NCBI RefSeq assembly: GCF_009908285.1
Contig: NZ_JAAARM010000005.1
Span: 124,001-188,000 of the forward strand
DNA length: 64,000 bases
Direction of reading: 5' to 3'
DNA from: Pseudomonas sp. Fl4BN1
GTDB lineage: Bacteria > Pseudomonadota > Gammaproteobacteria > Pseudomonadales > Pseudomonadaceae
This document shows positions 57,043-64,000 of the stretch, piece by piece. Numbering within the stretch: the stretch's first letter is position 1; the number at the start of each line of letters is the position of its first letter. The notes under the pieces were generated by a model. The model saw only the letters and a list, made by a program, of their open reading frames with translations, was not told the origin of the DNA and did not search any database. Position numbers and translations under genes: made by a program.

Positions 57043-58998
57043 TCAGGCGACGTTCATGGTCTTGTGGGTATCGATCAAATGCTGCACCACGCCCGGGTCA
57101 GCCAAGGTGGAGATATCTCCCAAACCGTCGTACTCCGCCGTGGCGATCTTGCGCAGAATTCGTCGCATGATCTTCCCGGAGCGAGTTTTCGGCAGGCCCG
57201 GCGCCCACTGGATGACATCCGGCGAGGCAATCGGACCGATCTCCTTGCGCACCCAGTTCTTCAGTTCCAGACGCAGGGATTCGCTCGGCTCTTCGCCACC
57301 GTTGAGGGTCACATAGACATAGATGCCCTGCCCCTTGATGTCGTGAGGCACACCCACTACCGCTGCTTCAGCAACTTTCGGGTGAGCCACCATCGCGCTT
57401 TCGATTTCGGCGGTGCCCATGCGGTGCCCGGAAACGTTGAGCACGTCATCCACGCGACCGGTGATCCAGTAGTAGCCGTCTTCATCGCGACGAGCACCGT
57501 CACCGGTGAAGTACATGCCACGGAAGGTCTTGAAGTAGGTATCGACGAAGCGGTCATGGTCGCGGTACAGGGTCCGCGCCTGGCCCGGCCAGGAATCCAG
57601 GATCACCAGGTTGCCCTCGGCAGCGCCTTCGATGATGTTGCCCAGGTTATCCACCAAGGCCGGGACCACGCCGAAGAACGGACGCGCTGCAGAACCCGGC
57701 TTCAAGGCATGCGCCCCCGGCAGCGGGCTCATCAGGGTGGCGCCGGTCTCGGTCTGCCACCAGGTGTCAACGATCGGGCAACGGGATCGACCGACGTTCT
57801 TGTAGTACCAGTCCCAGGCTTCCGGATTGATCGGCTCACCCACCGACCCCAGCAGACGCAGGCTGCTGCCATCGGCACCTTCGCAAGCGGCGGTGCCCGA
57901 GGCCATCATGGCGCGGATCGCAGTCGGTGCGGTGTAGAGGATGTTGACCTGGTGCTTGTCGACGATCTTCGCTACCCGGGTCACGTCCGGATAGTTCGGC
58001 ACACCTTCGAACAAAACGGTGGTGGCACCGTTGGCCAGCGGGCCATAGACAATATAGGTGTGACCCGTGACCCAGCCGACGTCGGCGGTGCACCAGTAGA
58101 CTTCGCCCGGACGGTAGTCGAAGACCCGCTCGTGGGTCAGCGATGCATAGAGCAGGTAACCGCCGGTGGTGTGCTGCACGCCCTTGGGCTTGCCAGTGGA
58201 ACCGGAGGTGTAAAGGATGAACAGCGCCTCTTCGGCCCCCATCTCTTTAGGCGCACATACGCTACCGGCCACCTTCATCAGGTCTTCGTACCAGATGTCG
58301 CGATGCTGGTTCCATTTGATGTCACCACCAGTGCGCTTGCACACGATGACCTTCTGGATGCTGCTGGTTTCCGGGTTGGTCAGGGCGTCGTCGACATTGG
58401 CCTTGAGCGGGACCTTCTTGCCGGCACGAATGCCTTCGTCGGCGGTGATCACCACTTTCGAGCGGCAGTCGATGATGCGACCGGCCAGGGCTTCCGGCGA
58501 GAAGCCGCCGAACACCACCGAGTGGATCGCGCCGATACGGGTACAGGCCAGCATGGCCACCACCGCCTCGGGGATCATCGGCATATAGATAGTTACCACG
58601 TCGCCGCGGTGCACGTCCTGGCCACGCAGGGCGTTGGCGAACTTGCAGACTTCTTCATGCAGTTCGCGGTAGGTGATGTTGCGGCTTTCGGAAGGATCGT
58701 CACCTTCCCAGATGATCGCGAGCTGATCGCCACGCTCGGCGAGATGGCGATCCAGGCAGTTGTAGGAGACGTTCAAGGTGCCGTCGGCGAACCACTTGAT
58801 ATCGACATGATGGTCGTCAAAGGATGTCTGCTTCACCGTGGTAAAAGGCTTGATCCAGTCGAGGCGCTTGGCCTGCTCGCGCCAAAAACCGTCCGGGTTC
58901 ACAACCGACTGCTGGTACATGGCCTTGTAGGTCGCCTCGTCAGTCAGCGTATTGGCCAAAACCTCGGGACGAACGGGATACAGAGAAGCCGCACTCAT
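57043..58998 (-). CDS. acs: Acetyl-CoA synthetase
   Basis: It activates acetate to acetyl-CoA through acetyl-AMP. It is 651 aa from [20 protein letters not shown]. Motifs: [20 protein letters not shown] (P-loop-like A3), [18 protein letters not shown] (A5), [20 protein letters not shown] (A8/hinge), and [14 protein letters not shown] with the lysine that is acetylated to switch the enzyme off. It is monocistronic. Confidence 0.96.
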   Translation of the reverse strand: MSAASLYPVRPEVLANTLTDEATYKAMYQQSVVNPDGFWREQAKRLDWIKPFTTVKQTSFDDHHVDIKWFADGTLNVSYNCLDRHLAERGDQLAIIWEGDDPSESRNITYRELHEEVCKFANALRGQDVHRGDVVTIYMPMIPEAVVAMLACTRIGAIHSVVFGGFSPEALAGRIIDCRSKVVITADEGIRAGKKVPLKANVDDALTNPETSSIQKVIVCKRTGGDIKWNQHRDIWYEDLMKVAGSVCAPKEMGAEEALFILYTSGSTGKPKGVQHTTGGYLLYASLTHERVFDYRPGEVYWCTADVGWVTGHTYIVYGPLANGATTVLFEGVPNYPDVTRVAKIVDKHQVNILYTAPTAIRAMMASGTAACEGADGSSLRLLGSVGEPINPEAWDWYYKNVGRSRCPIVDTWWQTETGATLMSPLPGAHALKPGSAARPFFGVVPALVDNLGNIIEGAAEGNLVILDSWPGQARTLYRDHDRFVDTYFKTFRGMYFTGDGARRDEDGYYWITGRVDDVLNVSGHRMGTAEIESAMVAHPKVAEAAVVGVPHDIKGQGIYVYVTLNGGEEPSESLRLELKNWVRKEIGPIASPDVIQWAPGLPKTRSGKIMRRILRKIATAEYDGLGDISTLADPGVVQHLIDTHKTMNVA

Positions 58999-59020
58999 CT
59001 TTCTTACCTCGGTGACATAG

Positions 59021-59028
59021 TTGTTTTT
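59021..59028 (-). promoter_or_regulatory. Candidate Hfq/Crc A-rich site in the acs leader
   Basis: The minus strand reads AAAAACAA, fitting AANAANAA, 22 nt upstream of the acs start and just before the GAGG ribosome site (59007-59010). Crc/Hfq repression of acetate use is known in pseudomonads. The motif is short, so chance occurrence is possible. Confidence 0.4.
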
Positions 59029-59141
59029 GTATGACCCCGTTGTAGCCGGGGGGCGCCTATAGAACCATTCGACGATGGTAGTAACAACCCCCTGCGAAAT
59101 ACCCCGATATTTCCCGCAGCCCTTCAAGAGCGCTGCTTACA

Positions 59142-59156
59142 GCGCCATTCGTGCCA
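59142..59156 (-). promoter_or_regulatory. Sigma54-like sequence upstream of acs
   Basis: The minus strand reads TGGCAC-GAATG-GCGC. The -24 block is perfect and GG-N10-GC spacing is kept, but the -12 block is GCGC rather than TTGC. It is about 145 bp before the start. No other promoter is obvious in 58999-59409. Confidence 0.3.
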
Positions 59157-59409
59157 AGCAAAAAAGTTGGAATCGATCCTCGAACAGGGGTTTTTCGGCG
59201 ATTGTTACAAAAACTGTCAAAAGTGTTTATCAAAAGTACGCCTATATGGCCGCTGATCTCAGGCCTAAAATCAGCCTCGCCAAACAGGCAATCTGATTAA
59301 CCAAGTTGCAGCCCCCACGAAGGCAGTTAATCAAACTTCTACTCCAGTTCCACACGCAGCCCTACAAAGGCTGCGTGACCCCACACGACCTTAGAAAGGT
59401 AAAACGCAA

Positions 59410-59673
59410 ATGAAAGCTTTATTAGTTCTGGCCCTCAGCAGTCTGTGCGCTACCGCGATGGCTGATGAGATCCCGACTGATGTCGCCAACCAGCAAGTAC
59501 CGGTAGAGGAATACACTTACTCCACCGATCTGGATATCGCCAAAGTTATCTCCATGAGCGAAGTTCCAGAAGTATGCGAAGTTGTACCAGCACGTATGGA
59601 ATATGAAGATTCGAAAGGTCAACGGCATATTCTTCAATACCGCGTAATGGGCAACGGTTGTTCTAACGGCTAA
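59410..59673 (+). CDS. DUF2790 secreted small protein
   Basis: It is 87 aa. The signal peptide MKALLVLALSSLCATAMA is cleaved before DE. The DUF2790 signature fills the rest: YSTDLDIAKVISMSEVPEVC, VVPARMEYEDSKGQRHILQY, RVMGNGCSNG, with two Cys that could form a disulphide. The family is almost confined to Pseudomonas and has no known function. AGAAAGG lies 6-12 nt before the start. Confidence 0.88.
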   Translation: MKALLVLALSSLCATAMADEIPTDVANQQVPVEEYTYSTDLDIAKVISMSEVPEVCEVVPARMEYEDSKGQRHILQYRVMGNGCSNG

Positions 59674-60423
59674 TTGCCAAGTTCATTGCACCGACCTTGA
59701 GACTGCCGGCCGCAAGAAATCCCTCTTGCGGCAAAGATGCCCCGATAGCCGCCCCGCGCCGGGACGCTCAAAGGCATCGCCTCCTCGACGTGCGAGCACG
59801 GCAATCGCACGCGCTCTGACCCAGGATGCTCACCGCAGCAGATGAAGGTGATACCCGCCATGCAAGCATCGCCACCCAGGGCTCCGATCGTCGCCATTCA
59901 AGCAACCTCAAGCGAGCCATGTTGACGATTTCAACACTCGATTCAGATCGATTTCAGTTGTGTCAAAAACAGGAAAACGGCTTGCAAAAACACAACATCT
60001 AGTAAAATTGGCTATTTTTTGGCCACTTGCTGATATTTTTTTCAAGGGCAAAAAAAAATCTTCAGCGGCCAAAGCCTTGTAAACCCGCACTCTGCCCTCA
60101 GTCCCCGCCCTTCTCGAGCTCGCCTGCGCCCATCGGTCGCCCCACGACCCTGAAAATTTCCTTATAATGCGTCTTCAAAACGGGCCTGCAACATTCCCTT
60201 ACCGGATGAAAACCACCTGCTGAATCCCGCGCAAGAGCCGACACCCTCAGCTCCGCCCGACAGCAGCCGCAGAGCACCCGGACACGAATTCCTCGTTTAT
60301 TGCCTGCGTTCATGCTGCAACCAACGATTTCTTATGATTTAACGCGGCCAGTAGCGCCGTGTGAAAAGCCAACCCTTTTGTTTTCACACGGGCATCTGGC
60401 CCTCAAGCAGGAGACGACACGTC
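59674..60423. other. 750-bp non-coding region before nrdB
   Basis: A GCCGCAAGA / TCTTGCGGC hairpin at 59709-59732 may end the DUF2790 transcript. ACACAACATCTAGTAA (59990-60005) keeps all core positions of the NrdR box (CwAnATnTwG). Two short minus-strand frames here are not convincing. An unusually long leader or nrdB promoter is likely. Confidence 0.5.
59990..60005. promoter_or_regulatory. Candidate NrdR box
   Basis: It matches acaCwAtATaTwGtgt in 12 of 16 positions, including every strongly conserved one. A second box at the usual 31-33-bp spacing is not seen, which weakens the call. It lies about 420 bp upstream of nrdB. Confidence 0.35.
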
Positions 60424-61671
60424 ATGCTGAGCTGGGACGAATTCGACAAAGAAGAAGGCGAAGTCGCGGTCAAAGGCGCCAACGCCGGCCACGCTTCTGA
60501 AGCCAACATGGACCGCCTCGACAGCGCCGGAGGTGCCGCCGCTCTCGAAGCCCGCGCCGTGACCGCCAACGACTCCGCTGGCGTTGCCCGCGCCAAGGCC
60601 GCCCTGGACAAACTCGACATCGCCGAAGGCCTGGCCGAGCTGGAAGGTTCTTCCGCCCGTGTCGCCGTTGATGAAAAGCGCATGATCAACTGCCGCGCCG
60701 ACCTCAACCAACTGGTGCCATTCAAATATGACTGGGCCTGGCAGAAGTACCTGGACGGCTGCGCGAACCACTGGATGCCGCAAGAAGTCAACATGACCGC
60801 CGACATCGCCCTCTGGAAAGACCCGGAAGGCCTGACCGACGACGAGCGTCGCATCGTCATGCGCAACCTGGGCTTCTTCTCCACCGCCGACTCCCTGGTT
60901 GCCAACAACCTGGTGCTGGCCGTGTACCGCCTGATCACCAACCCGGAGTGCCGCCAGTACATCCTGCGCCAGGCGTTCGAAGAGGCGATCCACACCCACG
61001 CCTACCAGTACTGCATCGAATCGTTGGCCATGGACGAAGGCGAGATCTTCAACATGTACCACGAGATTCCATCGGTCGCGAAGAAAGCCGCCTGGGGCCT
61101 GAAGTACACCCGTTCGATCTCCGATCCGAAGTTCGAAACCGGCACCGTCGACACCGACAAGGAACTGCTGCGCAACCTGATCGCCTACTACTGCGTTCTG
61201 GAAGGCATCTTCTTCTACTGCGGCTTTACCCAGATCCTGTCCATGGGCCGTCGCAACAAAATGACCGGTGTCGCCGAGCAGTTCCAGTACATCCTGCGTG
61301 ACGAATCCATGCACCTGAACTTCGGCATCGACGTGATCAACCAGATCAAGATCGAAAACCCGCACCTGTGGGATGCCGACATGAAGGAAGAAGCCACCCA
61401 GATGATTCTCCAGGGCACCCAACTGGAAATCGAATACGCTCGCGACACCATGCCGCGCGGCGTACTGGGCATGAACGCGGCAATGATGGAGGACTACCTC
61501 AAGTTCATCGCCAACCGTCGCCTGTCGCAGATCGGCCTGAAGGAAGAGTACCCAGGTACCACCAACCCGTTCCCATGGATGAGCGAGATCATGGACTTGA
61601 AGAAAGAGAAGAACTTCTTCGAGACTCGGGTAATCGAGTATCAGACTGGCGGCGCATTGAGCTGGGATTGA
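60424..61671 (+). CDS. nrdB: Class Ia ribonucleotide reductase, small subunit NrdB
   Basis: It carries the diiron centre and tyrosyl radical that start deoxynucleotide synthesis. It is 415 aa from [16 protein letters not shown]. An N-terminal extension of ~80 residues, rich in Ala/Asp/Glu, is typical of Pseudomonas. Ligands and radical are seen in [12 protein letters not shown] (Glu, His, Tyr) and [14 protein letters not shown] (Glu, His). The C-terminus ([10 protein letters not shown]) is the NrdA-docking tail. nrdA is not upstream in this window. Confidence 0.95.
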   Translation: MLSWDEFDKEEGEVAVKGANAGHASEANMDRLDSAGGAAALEARAVTANDSAGVARAKAALDKLDIAEGLAELEGSSARVAVDEKRMINCRADLNQLVPFKYDWAWQKYLDGCANHWMPQEVNMTADIALWKDPEGLTDDERRIVMRNLGFFSTADSLVANNLVLAVYRLITNPECRQYILRQAFEEAIHTHAYQYCIESLAMDEGEIFNMYHEIPSVAKKAAWGLKYTRSISDPKFETGTVDTDKELLRNLIAYYCVLEGIFFYCGFTQILSMGRRNKMTGVAEQFQYILRDESMHLNFGIDVINQIKIENPHLWDADMKEEATQMILQGTQLEIEYARDTMPRGVLGMNAAMMEDYLKFIANRRLSQIGLKEEYPGTTNPFPWMSEIMDLKKEKNFFETRVIEYQTGGALSWD

Positions 61672-61730
61672 TTGCTCAAGATCGTTGTATCGTGAAACCG
61701 TTTCCCTAAACGCGAAACCGATACACCAAA

Positions 61731-61760
61731 AAAAGGGCTGCCATATGGCAGCCCTTTTTT
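61731..61760 (+). terminator. Terminator of nrdB
   Basis: AAAAGGGCTGCC, loop ATAT, GGCAGCCCTTTT and further T. It lies 59 bp after the stop. The rest of 61672-61952 shows no gene. Confidence 0.88.
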
Positions 61761-61952
61761 GTTCGAAAGAAACCTGACTAGGAGCTACTTCCCTTGCCTC
61801 CTATCCGATACGACTGCTGGTCAGGCTGTCGATATGCGCGAAAAGTCGGTGAAGGTATTTCGGACTAGCCCCCCCACCCAGCGACTCGGCTCACGCCGCG
61901 AACTCACGGCTGCCAGAGCCAATCCACCCGGATGTGCAGCAGCGAACCCGCC

Positions 61953-62696
61953 TCAGATTTTTACGCAGGCAAATATCGCATTCCCGGATGTTGTGCTCCA
62001 GGGAATGAGCTTTTCGTAATCATGCTCAAGTACATGAACCTCAAAGTAGGGCCGCAACAGCGTTTTTATCTCGTCGAAACTCACCGCTACCATGGGATGC
62101 TCGTCATGCCAAACCTGGGTTTCATCAGCCATCGTTCTTTCGATACGCAACTTCAGCGATTGCTGTTCGCCAACACCCGGGTAGTTCCAAGCGGAGCTGA
62201 AACTGAAAAGACCGTCATCGTGCAGGGCGGAATGAGAGACGAACGAATTGTTGTCGATCATGTTCTTGTCCACTGCGTTGAAGCAGAACACACCGTCGGC
62301 TTCCAATGCGCGATGCACGCTCGCGATCAAGGCCTCAAGCCGTTCGATGCCAGCACTGTAATGAATGGAATACAAAAAGCAGGTAATCAGATCCTGCGGC
62401 TCAGTCACTGTAAAACCACACATATCCTGCAGCGAGAACTGCGCTTCTGGGCAGCGCAGGGCAGCTCTATCGAGCATCGGCTGATTGATATCGAGCCCAG
62501 CGCTCTGGTAACCGGCATCAATGAAATGACGGACATGCGGCCCAGTCCCGCAAGCCAGATCAAGGTGGCGCTTACCCCCATTACCAAATAGCTGCTGCAA
62601 CCGCAGAACACACTGGCTTTGCGCCAGATAATCGATATCGGCGCACATGAGATCGTAATAACCCGAAAGGTCGGTATAGAGGGCGTTGTGGGGCAT
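61953..62696 (-). CDS. Class I SAM-dependent methyltransferase
   Basis: It is 247 aa. Motif I is HLDLACGTGPHVRHFIDAG, followed by acidic LDINQPML (motif II) and DLITCFLYSIHYSAGIERLE. The C-terminal half has a beta-rich insert (WNYPGVGEQQSLKLRIERTM), as in small-molecule methyltransferases. The opening YTDLSGYYDLMCADIDYLAQ is typical of this group. The substrate is unknown. It is monocistronic, convergent with nrdB. Confidence 0.85.
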   Translation of the reverse strand: MPHNALYTDLSGYYDLMCADIDYLAQSQCVLRLQQLFGNGGKRHLDLACGTGPHVRHFIDAGYQSAGLDINQPMLDRAALRCPEAQFSLQDMCGFTVTEPQDLITCFLYSIHYSAGIERLEALIASVHRALEADGVFCFNAVDKNMIDNNSFVSHSALHDDGLFSFSSAWNYPGVGEQQSLKLRIERTMADETQVWHDEHPMVAVSFDEIKTLLRPYFEVHVLEHDYEKLIPWSTTSGNAIFACVKI

Positions 62697-62931
62697 GGGG
62701 ACCTGAAGGTTTATTCGGAGTATGGAGGGGGCACATCATATCCCAACCGAATCACAGGACGAGCAGGCGACTCATAGCCGTACTGTTCATCTCGTCTGCG
62801 AAGCAGATAAAATTCTTGGTGCTTGCATGGGCCACACGGCCAACCTCGTGAGACTGAAAAGACAAAGTTCGTGCAGGCCTCAAGGCCTGCCGCTATAAAG
62901 AGCCCTCCCCTGCTTAAGGATCCAAGCGCGC

Positions 62932-63912
62932 ATGAAATTCGATACCGCCTACTGCATCAGCCTCGACGACAAGCTGTCGATCTATGACGTGCGGGATCTG
63001 AATTTCGATGAAACCATGGCCTTCGATTCGGCCAAGGAAAGCTTTCAGTGCCCCCACGATGAGTGCCGCGCAGCGTTCGATGCCGCCAATGAGTTGGGCA
63101 CTTTCAATGCCAAGAACGTCAATTACATCCGCACCCCGCACTTCAAGAACCTGCCCGCCACGCTTCATATAGAAGGCTGTCCTTACGGTGTCAGCAAAGG
63201 TACCGGCAGCATGGAGGGGGTAGCGGCCGAAGATGATCGAGAGGAACACTTTCCTTGCGAATTGCTGCTGGCCCGCCGCGTCTACGTACGCCAACCGACC
63301 AGCCCGACAGCCACGGTGGATACGCCGCGAGACAATCCGCAAGCCACCACGAGCAACGCTCGCACACAGCACACCGGGCGCGACAGCACTCCGGACAAGA
63401 CCAGTGTCTTCGCCCATCCAGTGGAATGCTTTGTGTCGAACATCGACGACAAGGAGCTACTCAAGCGCATGCCGCTGAAGATCGGCGAGCACAGCGCGTC
63501 CTATGCCTCGTTCTTCAAGAAGATCGAGTACCTGCAGGACAACAAGGGACTGATCTACTGGGGCAAGATCAAGCAGATCAAGGATTACACCCAGAGTTTT
63601 CGCATCGACTTCGAACAGAAGGTCTGGTTCAAGGAAGACGGCGAGAGCAAGAAGAAGCCTTATTCGGTCAACGTCTACCTGAGCAAGAAACTGGTGGAGA
63701 ACTACCGCAAGCGCAGCGCTTTCCTCGAGGAGATCAAGCACGCCATCGACAGCGACAAAGAGCTGTATTGCTTCTTCTATGGCGTCACCCCGGAGTTAAA
63801 GCAGGTGCCGAGCAAGAAAAACCCCGAAGCGAGCTTCGGAGTGTTCAGCGCCAATCTCGAAAACCTGGATCACTTCATTATCCGTGAGGCACCGGGGTTG
63901 GAGACGCAGTAG
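62932..63912 (+). CDS. Unrecognised protein with Cys-rich N-terminal region
   Basis: It is 326 aa. The N-terminal ~100 residues contain CPHDECRAAF (Cys, His) and later HIEGCPYG, which could bind zinc. A Thr/Ser/Pro-rich linker covers about 120-160, then a lysine-rich globular part (ASFFKKIEYLQDNKGLIYWG, FEQKVWFKEDGESKKKPYSV). No signal peptide or membrane segment. I do not recognise a family; the layout would suit a nucleic-acid-interacting or defence protein, but nothing shows this directly. Confidence 0.7.
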   Translation: MKFDTAYCISLDDKLSIYDVRDLNFDETMAFDSAKESFQCPHDECRAAFDAANELGTFNAKNVNYIRTPHFKNLPATLHIEGCPYGVSKGTGSMEGVAAEDDREEHFPCELLLARRVYVRQPTSPTATVDTPRDNPQATTSNARTQHTGRDSTPDKTSVFAHPVECFVSNIDDKELLKRMPLKIGEHSASYASFFKKIEYLQDNKGLIYWGKIKQIKDYTQSFRIDFEQKVWFKEDGESKKKPYSVNVYLSKKLVENYRKRSAFLEEIKHAIDSDKELYCFFYGVTPELKQVPSKKNPEASFGVFSANLENLDHFIIREAPGLETQ

Positions 63913-64000
63913 CCCCAGGCTGTACTCCCTGTTGAACTGAGCGCAAGGCGATGATGAGCCTCAGGCCCAGAGCAATCGAGCCACCAAGCGTGAGGCTGCT
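63878..64000 (-). CDS. C-terminal end of a possible membrane protein (cut by window edge)
   Basis: An open frame enters from the right edge and stops at 63878-63880. It encodes about 40 residues, with a hydrophobic helix (LTLGGSIALGLRLIIALRSV) and a polar tail. It overlaps the 3' end of the 326-aa gene by 35 bp. Too little is present to identify it. Confidence 0.3.
   Translation of the reverse strand, partial: SSLTLGGSIALGLRLIIALRSVQQGVQPGATASPTPVPHG

Noticed and set aside
56986..59034. 682-codon plus-strand frame opposite acs
   Set aside because: It is a mirror frame of acs; all family motifs are on the minus strand.
61759..62019. 86-codon frame after nrdB
   Set aside because: It begins within the nrdB terminator T run and overlaps the 3' end of the methyltransferase gene on the other strand.

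Overview
The window is chromosomal DNA from a Pseudomonas of the P. fluorescens group. This rests on gene order that I recognise from Pseudomonas: flgBCDE / cheR-cheV / flgA-flgM-flgN-PilZ; aotJQMOP-argR; aruCFGDB-(small gene)-aruE; alaS-lysC-rsmA-tRNA; and amrZ. It also carries REP palindromes of the kind common in this group. No species call is made.

Layout. 1-7.3 kb: flagellar and chemotaxis genes, with a sigma54 promoter before flgB and a FliA-type promoter before flgM. 7.3-13.5 kb: an MFS transporter, a glutamine-synthetase-like (polyamine type) enzyme, a LysR regulator, and a histidine kinase paired with a TPR response regulator. 14.0-18.3 kb: a three-gene operon of unknown function (large helical-repeat protein, PcfJ-like protein, DUF1266 protein).

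18.3-31.8 kb: a 13.5-kb integrative element inserted in tRNA-Arg(CCU). It is bounded by a 47-bp direct repeat and carries a tyrosine integrase. A run of four ATGA-overlapping regulatory genes leads to a replication-type gene with six 11-bp-phased GGCACAA iterons nested in it. Beyond that lie many small palindromic operators, a DUF2280 gene and a DUF5681 gene (both terminase-associated families), and two tandem homologues of the lambda tail-tip assembly protein I. There is no portal, capsid, large terminase, tail tube or lysis gene. At the right end sit a lipoprotein, a Sel1/TonB-like lipoprotein, a serine recombinase and a proteasome-like Ntn-hydrolase. It looks like a phage satellite or a deeply reduced prophage, and it is the most novel part of the window.

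32-42 kb: small membrane proteins, phnN, amrZ, mgtE, two tRNA-Arg(ACG), tRNA-Ser(GCU), rsmA/csrA, lysC, alaS, a threonine aldolase, then an FMN riboswitch controlling a lone RibH2-type lumazine synthase. 42.9-56.4 kb: the arginine succinyltransferase (AST) pathway, its regulator ArgR, and the arginine/ornithine ABC importer, all on the minus strand with candidate ArgR half-sites. 57-64 kb: acs, a DUF2790 secreted protein, nrdB without an adjacent nrdA, a methyltransferase, an unrecognised 326-aa protein, and a cut-off gene at the right edge.
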